A stretch of 64,000 nucleotides of DNA. Origin: Bretschneidera sinensis (taxonomy: Eukaryota; Streptophyta; Magnoliopsida; Brassicales; Akaniaceae). The notes below the pieces were generated by a model that was not told the origin of the DNA, made no database searches, and worked only from the letters and a program-made list of their open reading frames with translations. Shown one piece after another: positions 1-10,517 of the stretch (the stretch's first letter is position 1; every line of letters begins with the position of its first letter). A program made the translations under genes and the position numbers. The DNA is taken from assembly GCA_023935145.1 (NCBI GenBank), contig CM043698.1, positions 65,924,501 to 65,988,500 on the forward strand. Direction: 5' to 3'.

Positions 1-164
1 ATAAATGGAGTTTGCATTTTCTTTTCTTTAAACTCTTTTACTTTCAAGCATATTATTCATTTCTGTGCTTTGTACATTTAACCGTTTAAAAACTTGTAAT
101 GTAATTAGCAAAAGTTTTTGAAAACCCAATTCACCCTCTTCTTAGGTTTGAACCTCAGTTTACA
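1..164 (+). repeat. 5' LTR (3' end only) of element A, SIRE-like copia
   Basis: This is the last 164 bases of the upstream LTR of element A. It closely matches the end of the downstream LTR at about 60121-60285, including the run after 'gagtttgcattttctttt' and the shared terminal ttaca. The rest of this LTR lies before the window. It is followed directly by a primer-binding site, which fixes the LTR boundary at base 164. Confidence 0.85.
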
Positions 165-182
165 ATTAGTATCAGAGCTTCG
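165..182 (+). promoter_or_regulatory. Primer-binding site of element A
   Basis: The string attagtatcagagcttcg starts immediately after the LTR end. It matches the TGGTATCAGAGC core of the initiator-methionine tRNA primer site used by most plant copia elements, with one G to A change. Confidence 0.75.
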
Positions 183-219
183 TACTCAATTTCAGGCTTA
201 AAATCCTTGAGTTGATTCG

Positions 220-348
220 ATGGCATCAAATAGCTATACCAAAGGACATTCCTACACTAGACCTCTTTTTTCTATGGCTCCAATTATAACTACTAGAAAA
301 ATAGAATGAAAATCTTTGTCAAAGGACAAGATTACAATCTATGGAGAG
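220..348 (+). pseudogene. gag: Element A gag, N-terminal fragment
   Basis: An ATG at 220 opens a short frame beginning MASNSYTKGHS, followed after a frameshift by a stretch reading KIFVKGQDYNLWRV, the usual start of the SIRE-type Gag (UBN2 family) N-terminal domain. The frame is cut at 348 by the insertion of element B and resumes at 14509-14514, where the join reads on through Leu-Trp-Arg-Val-Ile-Glu. It is a pseudogene because of the frameshift near 300 and the insertion. Confidence 0.75.
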
Positions 349-1490
349 TGTTGGACGATTATCTACCTAAATAATTAAGCGAATAACCGTTCTAGTTTTA
401 CTTGTAAGTGCACAAGGTCTGTGGTAGTATAGTGTGTAAGTGCGAGATCATTTCCACAGGGATTGGTGAATTTCTATTTAGAATTAGTTTCTTCAAGTTA
501 AAAGAGAAATAACAGTTTGATTGTGAGTAAATAATAGTAATGAGATCATAGGACTACGATATCCACCACTAATTATACTTTCCTACTTGCTAAAGTTTTA
601 GTGCTCTAGCCTTATCATGAATATCTAATGGTTGCCAACCTAAGGGCTTGGCCCACACCTTAGGCTATTGATCTCCCTATGCAATGAGTTAGGTATGGAG
701 TATACTCTAACTCTTTTCTCTCTTAAGGGATTCAACATGGGTGTATACTGAGTTGTTCCTTAAGAGAGCATGAGGGCTGTGGAGATCGGTAACCACACGG
801 GACCTAGGGCTTGGTCCGCTCCTGGTTTCCTATGTTGATTAACCTGGGAATCCGAATAAGATATCCCTTGTTACTAATGTCGAACCTAAGACTCGGTTAT
901 CCAAATTGATTCGACTAACCTATCCATACCACAAGCATACATTGATTTGACACATTCATATGAGGAATGTAAATATAAACAGGTATTAATCAAGTTAAAT
1001 ATTCTAACAAGGCTATAGCAAAGATAATCAATGAATTAATATGTGGTAAAGTATAACTAGAGCTTCAATCGAGCCCTATAGGAGTTTAGTTACACATACT
1101 AAGTAAACTAAACATGCTAGACATAATTAAATAAAAACAGAAAACTAAACCGAAGAAGACTTAGGAGACGAGTCGTCAATTCCTCTCCTAAGCTCTCTAC
1201 TTCGAATCTAGAACACAAGGTATGTGTTATGTGTTTTATAGGGCTATTTATAGGGTCTTCATGGTGTCCCGAAACCCTAATTCCTTTTTTGAGTTGGAAG
1301 ACTTCTTTCCAATTCTGGTTCTGCCGCCTCTGGAGTGATTGCGCTCGAGCATATGCGGTATGCGCTCGAGCGCACACTTGCGCTCGAGCCTTCTTCAAGT
1401 GTGCTCTATCCCAAGGGAGGTGCGCTCAAGCATACCTTGCTGGATGGTAGAACTTGACTTTTGCTTCTAAAAGCTCCAAATTATTACCCA
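349..1490 (-). repeat. 3' LTR of element B, truncated at its U3 start
   Basis: Matches 13273-14400 in order, from the terminal tgttggacgattatc through a TATA-like box (complement of 1245-1253) to aattattacc near 1490. The next bases, starting cagttactcagtgg, match the internal region of the related element D near 42600 instead of continuing into the LTR as the other copy does at 14380-14508. About 120 bases of U3, the polypurine tract and adjoining internal DNA are therefore deleted here. Short CTCGAG-centred palindromes cluster at 1341-1440. Confidence 0.85.
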
Positions 1491-2314
1491 GTTACTCAGT
1501 GGAAAGTTTTTAATGATCATTTTATAAGCTTTTTAATCACTTTTTTCATGATGAACATTTTATTTATTTTTCTTATGCCAAAGGGTTCTTTTCAACAAGT
1601 TATCCGATTATAGTTAGATTATGGAAACATATACAAGAGAATTATATGTCATACCCCACACAAATGGGTGTTAAATGTGCTCGTGCAAATTTGGATCAAA
1701 CTCGTGAATTCTTAGGTGCCTTGAGGTAGGTAACTAAACTTTGTAAAATTCCTATTACAAGACTATGTGTTCTAGCTTTTAAGCTTACTAATGAAGTGTT
1801 ATCAAATTTTTAAATCAACCAATTTTTTTTTTGTTTTACCCATTGATCATGTATTTATCTTCCTAAAAAAAACTGGGACTTTAATGTGTGCATGTGTTTC
1901 AAGTGCGTGTGTGATAGTATCTAGTATCTCCCACTACCTCTAAACTTAAAATGCACATTGTCCCCAATGTGTGTGGCATGGAAAGATCTGACCTGGGAGA
2001 TGGAGAACTAGGTTGCTTGCTTGCTTTTATACACCCCCAAACTTGAACTGGATGCACGCACTAAGTACCTGACAAAGGAAAACAAACGTTGTGCCGGAAA
2101 ACAAAATATGCAACTAGACATGTAAATATAATTATAACTAAAAGAAAAGTACTAAAATGAAAAGGATATGTCTGGGGTGCCTCCCATGAGCGCTAAGTTT
2201 TACGTCTTTAGCCAAACGAGGTATCTCTCACTGCTGATCGTCTGTGGGTGCAGTCGAAGAGGTACTAGGTGCAGGAGGTAGGCGATCAAGGATAGCCTGC
2301 AGCATCACCTCCTA
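1491..2314 (-). other. Non-coding 3' tail of element B
   Basis: No credible gene. The segment is homologous, in reverse, to 41880-42640 of element D. It holds two blocks that recur in elements D and F: one at 2174-2203 just after the auxiliary ORF (reverse complement reads aacttagcgct...ggaggcacc), and one at 1930-1975 (reverse complement reads acattggggacaatgt, then a purine-rich ttaagttt-aggggtag). Confidence 0.7.
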
Positions 2315-2715
2315 TCATGTGAACTGTGCCTTCAACCCATCGATCCGCTGATGGATCAGACGGGCTGCCTTATGATCCTCTCGGCGAATGTCAGACAGCT
2401 CACAACGGAAGGAAGATAGCTTATCTAGGAGATGCTGATACTCCATGGATCCTATGTCTGTTTGATCCTCCTCCCATGAAGGGCTCACTAGTGGATGCAC
2501 GGCCTCCATCGGATCATCTGCAATAGGCTCGATGGCTGGTATCTGTGCCCGGGGTCCTCGGGGCATGTGCCACTGGCTGAGGCTCCACTGTGCTCTCCCA
2601 AAGAAAGGATGGTCACTAACCGGGCCATCTATAGAGGATCTTCTAATCCCCTTCTTCTTGAAGATATGACTGAGCAAGAAGGAGAAAGGAAGACCCTAAG
2701 CATTAGCTGTGGTCG
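2315..2715 (-). pseudogene. Element B auxiliary ORF, C-terminal part
   Basis: An open 120-residue frame with a C-terminal acidic and helical stretch (SFRCELSDIRREDHKAARL...QRIDGLKAQFT) that looks like a coiled coil. It matches 41601-41876 of element D, where the frame runs on a little further. It is the downstream half of the ORF whose N-terminal part lies at 9222-9575; copia element C1 splits the two. The whole protein resembles retrotransposon-carried 'putative plant transposon protein' ORFs, whose role is unknown. Upstream frames contain stops, so it is not functional here. Confidence 0.6.
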
Positions 2716-3653
2716 TGTTGGAAATCACCTTGACAAGATGCCCAGGTGGTGATCTTCCAAACACCCAAGTCTAGAATAACTTGCAGAAAGAAATACAGCA
2801 ATCAAACACAAGAACAGAAAATCAAAGAAAGAAAGAAGACAAGCAATTTGTTATCGAGGCTCGATAATGTGCTTACGTCCCCGTGAGTTCCTCCGAACTC
2901 TCTGCACTAAATCAAATGGTTCTTACAAATTACAAAAATCCCCTTCAAGAAACCACAATGTTCTTGAAGAAACCAAGAAGAGAAGAAAGGAAAAAGATGA
3001 GAACTAACAATGCTCTCTTTCTAATCTAGACTTCTCTATCTTTTACAACCAGCCTCACTTATAAAGAATCCCTCTTGTGTTTGTCACTCTTACACAATTC
3101 TCTCTATGTGTTTACAATTGATCTCACAATGTCACAAACTTGTATGTTTCTAATAATGAAAAATAAGGTTAGGAAACTCTTTTTATAGCCATCCACTTCT
3201 TGGTCATTCTTGAGATTTAATCCTCACCCTTTGATCAAGATCATCACTTAATCATGGCCCTTCATCACTTTCCTAAGTGGTGCTGTGCATTTTAACCTTG
3301 CACACACGCACCTAAGAGGGTCCTTATGCATGTTGCCTATGTGTGCAGCAGTGTGCCTGGGTGGTGCGGTGCTGGTGTGGACTTGATGGTGTGCATGCTG
3401 GGAGGTGCACCCTGGAGTAGGTGCGCTGCGCCTTAATCTGATGCTGCTCCCTTCTGTTGCTGTGCGCACACCCTTCTGCTTGTGTGCAGAAGTGCGCACA
3501 CTAGTGTGTATAGCCTTCCCTTACTCCAAATTGATGCACACACATGTGTGCAGTCTTCTAACTTGCTGAACTTTAATCCTCTAACCTTAGTTTAGACTTT
3601 AACCATATTTGAACCATGGTTGGACCTATGTAAACCTTAGACAAATACCAACA
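2716..3653 (-). repeat. 3' LTR of element C1
   Basis: Starts tgttggaaatcacc and ends ataccaaca; matches 7986-8936 throughout. The complement of a TATA box (ttttatag, 3181-3188) lies mid-LTR. The U3 side, 3290-3560, is rich in GTGTGCGCAC-type alternating purine-pyrimidine motifs. An ORF at 3248-3499 is only a translation of this repeat-rich stretch. Confidence 0.92.
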
Positions 3654-3668
3654 ATCTCTACTTTTGTC
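3654..3668 (-). promoter_or_regulatory. Polypurine tract of element C1
   Basis: Read on the minus strand this is gacaaaagtagagat, directly abutting the 3' LTR start. The same tract borders the 3' LTRs of C2, C3 and C4. Confidence 0.75.
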
Positions 3669-3689
3669 TAAGTGTTTAAACCTGAACCA

Positions 3690-4095
3690 TTGTGCAGAAA
3701 GCTCAGGGATCCAAACTCATCATGAGTCATTTATCGACTCCTACTCTAAGTAGTCCAAGGCAATGATTGAACTTACTTAGAGATAGAACTTTAGTACCCA
3801 AATCTGCAGGATTTTCTTCCGTGGCAACCTTGTCCACATGGATGCATCATTTCATAACATTTTCCCGAATGAAATGATACCGAACATCCATATGCTTTGT
3901 CCTCTTATGGAACACTGGATTTTTACACAAGTGCAAGGCACTTTGACTATCCGAAAACACCACAACCTACTCATCCAGTACCTTCAACTCTTCAAGTAAC
4001 CCTTTGCACCACATAGCTTCCTTAATGGCCTCCATAGCTGCTATGTACTCAGCCTCGGTTGTTAAGAGTGCTACTACTGGTTGCAATTAAGCCTT
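3690..4095 (-). pseudogene. pol: C1 RNase H remnant
   Basis: Minus-strand translation continues from the RT ORF through fragments such as ALLTTEAEYIAAMEAIKEAMW (the copia RNase H E-helix) and HMDVRYHFIRE near the C-terminus, ending GLLRVGV. Copia RNase H removes the RNA strand during reverse transcription. The frame has several stops, including one right after the Cys-Cys-Ala-Ser at the end of the upstream ORF. Confidence 0.75.
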
Positions 4096-4863
4096 CTAAC
4101 TTGCACAACATCCATTTAAGTTGAAGAAGTAGGAGGTAATTGATCTCTTTTTATCCCGGTCTGCTCTATAGTCTGAATTTGCAAACCCTTTAAGGCAAAC
4201 GACATTACCCCTCTTCTTATACACCAGCCCTACTCCTGGACTTCCCTTTAAATACCTTAGCAACCACTTCATCCCAAGCCAATGCTCTTTTCCAGGATTA
4301 CTCATAAACCTGCTAAGAATACTCATTGCATGAGCAATGTCAGGTCTAGTGCTTACCATGGTGTACATAACAGAACCAACTGCACTAGAGTAAGGGACTT
4401 TCTCCATTTCCTTCTTCTCCGCCTCCGATTTTGGACATTGATCACTGGAGAATTTGAAATGACCAGCAAGGAGAACCTTCACTGGTTTGGTATCTTCCAT
4501 AGAGAATTTAGATATCATCTTCTCTATATAAGAAGTTTGAGAGATCTTCAATTTATTTCTATCCCTTTCCCGGATGATACACATCCCAAGGATCTTTTGT
4601 GCATGGCCAAGATCCTTCATTTCAAACTCCTCATTGAGTTGAGTCTTTAATTTTTTTATCCTCTCCATACTGCTCCCAACTAGCAACATGTCATCAACAT
4701 AGATGAGGATGATCACCACTTCCTCAAGCTTCTGCCCTTTATAGTACAAGCACGAGTCATAGTAGCTCCTTATAAAACCCAAGCTGATTACAAAGGAATC
4801 AACCTCTTGTTCCATTGCTGAGATGATTGCTTCAGGCCATAGAGAAACTTCTTCAATTTGCAC
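4096..4863 (-). pseudogene. pol: C1 reverse transcriptase, C-terminal half, and start of RNase H
   Basis: 255-residue open frame. The polymerase active-site motif YVDD is visible in IYVDDMLLVGSS at about residues 54-65, followed by the copia signatures FEMKDLGHAQKILGM, SYIEKMISKF and PYSSAVGSVMYTMVSTRPDIAHA. The end includes LKGFANSDYRADRDKKRS, where the first RNase H Asp is expected. The fingers part of RT lies upstream in broken frames, so this is a fragment of a pol gene, closest to TNT1-94-type polyproteins. Confidence 0.88.
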
Positions 4864-5483
4864 ACTAACTCTCCCTGCCTTCCTTCCTCATAGCCTTCGG
4901 GTTGCCTCATGAAAATGGTCTCATCGAGCTCTCTATGTAAGAATGTTGTTTTCACATCCATTTGCTCGATTTCTTAATCAAATTGGACCACTAATACTAA
5001 CATTATCCGTATTGTCTTGTACTTCACAACTGGTGAGAAGATTTTGGTAAAATCTATGCGTTCTTTTTGTGTGAACCCCTTCACTATCAGCCTAGCTTTA
5101 TATCAAACTTCATCCCCTGGAGTATTCCCTTCTTTGATCTTGTAGAGCCATCTACAATCCACAACTCACTGTTTTTCTGGTTTGGGCACCAGCTCCCAAG
5201 AGTTGTTTTTCATCAAAGAGTCCATTTCTTCCTCCATAGCCAGCTGCCACTTTGACAAATCCTTACACTCCATAGCATCCGTGTAAGTTTCTAGTTCAAA
5301 CTCTCATTCTATCCAAGGAGCTGCTACATTAGCATCCGCAAACCCATATCTCAAAGGTGGTCTAACCACCCTTCGTTCCCGGTCTCTTATGAGCTGGTAG
5401 TCATTCTGACTTGCTGCATTAACCTCTTCTTGTTCAGCCTCTTCTTGAGTTTCTTGAGCTTGGCCTTCATCCAAGGGCTCTAC
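4864..5483 (-). pseudogene. pol: C1 RT N-terminal region and integrase-RT linker
   Basis: Only frameshifted fragments remain. Reading across frames gives an acidic Gln/Glu-rich linker (EGQAQETQEEAEQEE), a conserved RPPLRYGFADAN block, NNSWELVPKP and WLYKIKEG, the usual start of copia RT. The parts are in the same order as in C2 and C3. At least two frameshifts and several stops separate them. Confidence 0.75.
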
Positions 5484-5828
5484 CTAATCCGAACCCTCTT
5501 GCCTTATTTGCTCTACCTGAACCGAGTTCTCCTTGATGCGATACTCCACAACTTCCAGACTGGTTTGCTCACTAGCCCATGTAGGGTTAGTTTTCTCCAA
5601 GTAGGGAAATAATAATTCATTAAAAATAACATCCCTACTTATAATCTGTTTCATGCCCTTCTTTTCTAAGGACCACAACCTATATCCCTTAACCCCATCA
5701 CCATATCCTAGAAATAAACATTTTCTAGATCTTGGGCTAAGTTTATCCTCCTTTTGATGTGCATATGTAGCACACCCAAAAGTCCTAAGGTTGTTTAATT
5801 CAGGGGGTTTTCCACTCCACATCTCCAT
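5484..5828 (-). pseudogene. pol: C1 integrase C-terminal part
   Basis: 114-residue frame starting at EMWSGKPPELNNLRTFGC and running through the copia integrase C-terminal signature RKCLFLGYGDGVKGYRLW. It follows the catalytic core at 5901-6437 after a TGG-to-TAG stop. The same block is duplicated in C2. Confidence 0.85.
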
Positions 5829-5900
5829 GGGAGTTTTAAGCTATAACGCTCTAGAGGGTGATCTATTTATCAAGTATGCAGCTGTAGCCATAGCTTCTCC

Positions 5901-6437
5901 CTAAAAATATTTTGGTAACCCGGATCCTATTAGCATGCACCTAACCTTTTCTATAAGGGTTCTATTCATTCTTTCAGCAACTCCATTTTGCTGAGGTGTT
6001 TTTACAACCGTTCTATGCCTTAGAATGCCATTTAATTCACAGAATTTATCAAAATCCTTATTGCAAAATTCTAAGCCATTATTGGTTTGTAAAGCCTTAA
6101 CTACTCTACTCGTTTGAGTTTCCAGTAACTTTTTCCACACAACAAATTTATTCAAGGCATCAGATTTATTCCTAAGCAAATAAACCCACATTCTTCTTAA
6201 ATAATCATCAATTAAAGACAGAAAGAAAATTTTACCTCCTTGTGTTGGTGTCCTTGCTGGTCCCCAAAGGTCCGAATGAATGTAGTCAAGAATCCCCTTA
6301 GATTTGTGCACTCCGGTGTTGAAGCTGACCTGGTGTTGCTTCCCAAGAATGCAACTCTCACAGAAATCCAATTTCTCTACTTTGTCACCACCAAGTAGAC
6401 CATCTTTGCTAAGAACTTGCAGGCCCTTTTTGCTCAT
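5901..6437 (-). pseudogene. pol: C1 integrase catalytic core and GAG-pre-integrase zinc finger
   Basis: 178-residue frame. It starts inside the HHCC region (CESCILGKQH), continues with the core (first acidic residue in YIHSDLWGP, second in the position usually TDNG, here TNNG, third in the PQQNGVAERMNR block). The change of the second catalytic Asp to Asn would inactivate the enzyme. The frame ends at LPKYF followed by TAG where Trp is conserved. The start codon given is internal; the real polyprotein begins at 7745. Confidence 0.88.
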
Positions 6438-6455
6438 GTGTCCTAAGCGAGTGTG

Positions 6456-7745
6456 CTAAAGGGCTGCCTTATCCATCTCAGCTATCAAGCTTGCTGCTTG
6501 ATCATTGATTTCTGTCTCTCCGATCATCTCATAGAGTCCATCGTTTCTTGTTGCCTGGATCACTACCAAAGATCCCTTGACCACCTTGATCTTTCCTCCT
6601 TCTACTTTGTATGTATACCCCATGGAATCCAGCTGCTCCAATGAGATCAAATTTCTCTTCAAATCTGGAAGATACCTCACATTTCGTAGCAGCCTTGTGA
6701 CTCCATCAAACATCTTCAATTGGATGTCTCCAATCCCTCTCACTTGGCAAGAATTGTCATTCCCCAAGAAGACCATTCCATCATTGATCTCCTTGAAATT
6801 CTTGAACCATTCCTTGTGAGGGCACATGTGATAAGTGCACCCAGAATCAAGAATCCACTTTTCGCTGCCTTGCCTCCTGCTCACATTTGAGCACACAACA
6901 AGCACATCATCTTGCTGTTCTCCCTTGGCAACTAAAGCCTCTCCATTGTTGGTGTGGCTTCTCCTCTCATCCCACATCCTCTTCTTGCAATCTTTCTTGA
7001 AATGGCCCTCCTTGTTATAGTAGAAGCATCTCTTTCCTCCTCTAAGTCTTGTCTTGGAATGAGATCTCCCATGGTTCTGCCTTCTACCTCTCGATTTCTC
7101 CCAGTAGTTCCAATGGTTGCTACTGCCATTATGAGTTGCTGGCCTTCCTCTTACGAATAGCCCATCTCCACTTGATGTCTCATTCATCTTGGCCTTGAAA
7201 TCATGTGCCCTTATGGTATTGATCACAATCTCCTTTGTTAAAGTATCCATTCCATGCTCAATAGCATTAATCAAATTATCAAAGCAATTAGGAAGAGAAT
7301 TTAACAAGATAACAACTAATTGTTCATCCAAAAAAATAATGCTACAGCTATTCAAATCTTGAACTAGCTTATTAAAGACATCAAGATTATATTGCAACTC
7401 TTTACTAGCATCTATTTTAAAGGCAAAGATTCTTTTAAGAAGATAAATCTTGTTAGGGAGAGTTTTGGTAAGAAACAACTCATCTAGTTTCTTCCATATG
7501 ACAGTTGGATCCTCCGAGTCTCCGCACTCCCTTGTAACACTATCCGACATGTGCAAGAAAATGGTGCTGTAAACCATCTTCTTCATCTCAGTCCGCTGGT
7601 CCTCTGTGAAACTTGCTGGAAAAACATCATCTTCTCCAATAGCCAAGTCCACTTTTTGTTGCATTAGAACCGCCTTGATATTCTGCTTCCAAAGGGCAAA
7701 GTCTCCCTTTCCATCAAACTTCTCAACACAGAAATTTGAAGCCAT
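6456..7745 (-). CDS. gag: C1 Gag-protease polyprotein (open portion)
   Basis: 429-residue open frame starting MASNFCVEKFDGKGDF right after the leader. Residues about 1-180 are the copia Gag (UBN2-type) capsid-like domain; a basic RGRRQNHGRSHSKTR patch follows; the CCHC zinc knuckle at about 240 reads CFYYNKEGHFKKDC, with Tyr replacing the second Cys. The aspartic protease motif is WILDSGCTYHM at about 297. It ends at AAL before a TAG where the Trp of the GAG-pre-integrase motif should be. Gag packages the RNA and protease processes the polyprotein. It is the longest intact frame of the C family here, but the damaged knuckle and downstream stops make it a relic. Confidence 0.85.
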   Translation of the reverse strand: MASNFCVEKFDGKGDFALWKQNIKAVLMQQKVDLAIGEDDVFPASFTEDQRTEMKKMVYSTIFLHMSDSVTRECGDSEDPTVIWKKLDELFLTKTLPNKIYLLKRIFAFKIDASKELQYNLDVFNKLVQDLNSCSIIFLDEQLVVILLNSLPNCFDNLINAIEHGMDTLTKEIVINTIRAHDFKAKMNETSSGDGLFVRGRPATHNGSSNHWNYWEKSRGRRQNHGRSHSKTRLRGGKRCFYYNKEGHFKKDCKKRMWDERRSHTNNGEALVAKGEQQDDVLVVCSNVSRRQGSEKWILDSGCTYHMCPHKEWFKNFKEINDGMVFLGNDNSCQVRGIGDIQLKMFDGVTRLLRNVRYLPDLKRNLISLEQLDSMGYTYKVEGGKIKVVKGSLVVIQATRNDGLYEMIGETEINDQAASLIAEMDKAAL

Positions 7746-7972
7746 CTTTTGCGGACAAGATCCCTGATTTATGCACCACCCACAAATGCTTTCTTCAACC
7801 TCAATAACACCGATTGAAGATGGATCTTAATACTGTTCTTGAATTTACCCCAAGAACACGATCAGATCTTGATCTTTACACCGTTCTTGAATCACCCAAG
7901 AAGTTGATCTTTGATTCTTGGAGTCTTGGCTTCGTCACCTTCTTGTTCTTTGCTCTAATACCCAACTGTGCA

Positions 7973-7985
7973 GCTCTGATACCAC
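7973..7985 (-). promoter_or_regulatory. Primer-binding site of element C1
   Basis: Minus strand reads gtggtatcagagc directly after the 5' LTR, matching the initiator-Met tRNA primer site. The segment 7746-7972 is an untranslated leader with no gene. Confidence 0.85.
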
Positions 7986-8936
7986 TGTTAGAAATCACCT
8001 TGACAAGATAGTCAGGTGGTGATCTTCCAAACACCCAAGTCTAGAATGACTTGTAGAAAGAAATATAGCAATCGAACACAAGAACAGAAAATCAAAGAAA
8101 GAAAGAAGACAAACAATTTGTTATCGAGGTTCGGCAATGTGCCTACGTCCTCGTGAATTCCTTTGAAATCTCTGCACTAAATCAAATGGTTCTTACAAGT
8201 TACATCAATCCCCTTCAAGAAACCACAATGTTCTTGAAGAAACCAAGAAGAGAATAAAGGAAGAAGACGAGAACTAACAATGCTCTCTTTCTAATCTAGA
8301 CTTCTCTATCTTTTACAACCAGCCTCACTTATAAAGAGTCCCTCTTATGTTTGTCACTCTTACACAATTCTCTCTATGTGTTTACAATTGATCTCACAAT
8401 GTCACAAACTTGTGTGTTTCTAATAATGAAAAATGAGGCTAGGAAACCCCTTTTATAGCCATCCACTTCTTGGTCATTCTTGAGATTCAATCCTCACCCT
8501 TTGATCAAGATCATCACTTAATCATGGACCTTCATAACTTTCCTAAGTGGTGCTATGCGCTTTGACCTTGCACACATGCACCTAAGAGGGTCCTTATGCA
8601 TATTGCCTATGTGTGCAGCAGTATGCCTAGGCGGTGCAATGCTGGGCATGCGTGCTGGTGCAGACCTGATGGTGTGCATGCTAGGAGGCACACCCTAGAG
8701 TAGGTGCACTATGCCTTGACCTGATGCTACTCCCTTTTGCTGCTGCGCGCACACCCTTCTGCTTGTGTGCAGAAGTGTGCACACTAGTGCGCATGGCCTT
8801 CCCTTGCTCCAAATTGATGCACACACATGTGTACAGTATTCTAACTTGGTGAACTTTAATCTTCCAACCTTGATTTAGACTTTAACAATCTTTGAACCAT
8901 GGTTGGACCTATGCAAACCTTAGATAAATACCAACA
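7986..8936 (-). repeat. 5' LTR of element C1
   Basis: 951 bases against 938 for the other copy, starting tgttagaaatcacc and ending ccaaca. A TATA box complement (ttttatag) lies at 8451-8458. Alternating GTGCGCAC-type palindromic motifs fill 8560-8830. Confidence 0.92.
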
Positions 8937-9575
8937 GGTCATCTGTCAGTTATGCACCCCATCCCAGAACTTGTGTATCTGACTCTATATGACCGCTGGG
9001 ATGGAGTTCCAGTAACCTTAGTGAAAGGTGTAGAGAGCCTGTAAGAACTGATCCTACCTTTGTGTCTTATTCCCCAAAGAGCACACATTATGCCGCAGGA
9101 CTGAATCAACGAACCATAGACAGGGAGGTAACCTCGATCAGCTCCCTGCATTGTTGTGGCGGTCAGCATATTGCCCCACACACATGTCCTCAACGATGTG
9201 TGGGAGAGGAAACAATTCGGGCTACTCCTTTAGTGGGGACTCATCGCAACAGTGTAGAGAGCCGACTATGTCAGCGGTGGTCAACTCTATAAACCTGCCT
9301 TGGACCGAGAAAGATAAAATCTCTGGTCTGGTGCAGTCATAGGTCAGGTTCTCGTAGAAACTAACCACAAATCGTGTGTATGCCGTTGAGTAGACAGGCT
9401 TGAATAGTCGCTTGAGACCCCGGTGCTTGAATTCTTGGACCACCCATCTTGTGGCGTCCAAAGTCTTGAAGTCCTCTTCTACGTTAAATGTTGTCTTGAA
9501 CAGTATTTCATGCTGTTCAAAATTGGGTTGAGATGAATGATGGCAACTACTAGAGGCACGAGATGTGGAAACCAT
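8937..9575 (-). pseudogene. Element B auxiliary ORF, N-terminal part (plant transposon protein-like)
   Basis: The open part, 9575-9222 (117 residues), contains RWVVQEFKHRGLKRLF, FVVSFYENLTY and SVQGRFIELTTADIVGSL. This spacing of a Leu-rich helix, a Val-x-x-Phe-Tyr-x-Asn-Leu block and a Val-x-Gly block resembles the 'putative plant transposon protein' domain found in plant LTR elements. Beyond the stop, broken frames down to 8937 continue the homology (ALYTFH, SQIHKFWDGVHN) and match 40755-41400 of element D. C1 interrupts it at 8936. Function unknown. Confidence 0.6.
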
Positions 9576-10517
9576 GTTTCAGAATCCGGATCTGTGTTAC
9601 TGTCAAAATTGCGCTTGATCGTAGATTCTGTGTGCTCGATCGCAAAAGGGGTAGTGTACTCGATCGTAGATATTGGGCACTTGAGCGCTCTCGCTTAGGC
9701 AATTTAGCAAACAGTTGATGTGCACCAAATATACGAAGCTTGTGTATAGTATCCAAAGATGGCCCCTGCCTCTTGTAAACAAGAAAAATTCCATCAACAC
9801 ACAGAATAGCATATAAGAGGAGAAAAATATTGTAAAGAAACTGGTGTGTGCTCGTGATATTTAGAAAACAATTTAAAATGCCTACCGTGTGGATTTGAGG
9901 TGGTTGTGAACAAGGAAGGGGATGGGTTTTAACGTATGTAAACGGGATGAAGGAGGTTTGTGGTGGTGTGAGCAGTGATTTTTAGAGTGGTATTAAGGGT
10001 CATGGTGAGTTGGTAATGCTTCTTTAGAGTTGGAGAAGGCGTGAGTGCGAACAAGGAGAAAATAGCTTGTGATTGAGCGTAATGGAGAAAATGGGCAAGA
10101 CAAGTGTTTTAAGAAACCATCATGTGGCTACTCTGCCCCTAGTGTGCACTACGCTCGATCGTACTGATGCGCATGTGCGAGGGGTAATGCGCTTGTGCGC
10201 AATGTAGGGCGAGGTGGCACGCGAGCGTATGTGGAGTGCGCTCGATCACAAGGTAGAAATTTGCTAATAGTAAAAAGAGTTTAATATAAAGAAATGAATT
10301 AAAATAACGGTAAGAACCATACAGTCGTACCAGCTTGTAGTGGCCTCAGTACCACTAACCTCGATAGAGGCACTTGAACCCTTTGTTATGCAAGTGAAAT
10401 TTGCTCAAGTGCTCTCTATGGTAGCTTTTAAGGCTACGTCCTTTGAAGGAGGTACTTAGGGCCCCCATCCGGTGGTTTGAGTTCCATTGATAGTTGCTTT
10501 GTCTCCCATTTTGGTAC
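9576..10517 (-). other. Element B spacer between protease and auxiliary ORF
   Basis: No gene. It carries clusters of short palindromes of the GCGATCGAGCGC/GCGCTCGAGCGC type at about 9600-9690 and 10140-10255, separated by low-complexity DNA. Element D has the same arrangement at 39900-40750. Autonomous elements of this lineage would carry RT, RNase H and integrase between protease and the 3' end. Small ORFs here (9550-9812) are translations of the palindromic repeats. Confidence 0.65.

Larger units (their letters stand above)
2716..8936 (-). mobile_element. Element C1: TNT1-like Ty1/copia retrotransposon, nested in B
   Basis: Full-length copia insertion with LTRs at 2716-3653 and 7986-8936, Met-tRNA-type primer site, gag-protease-integrase-RT-RNase H order, and a polypurine tract. 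The target duplication is ggtcg (2711-2715) against ggtca (8937-8941); element D shows ggtcg at the unoccupied equivalent site, so the right copy has mutated. The same family occurs as C2, C3 and C4 in this window. Gag is largely open but pol is broken by TGG-to-TAG stops and frameshifts, so the copy is dead. Confidence 0.95.

Noticed and set aside
1117..1450. Opposing ORFs rich in Cys, Ala, Arg and His (CARAHT-type repeats)
   Set aside because: They are translations of the CTCGAG-centred palindromes in the B LTR; the same pattern appears in D LTRs in other frames with no conserved start.
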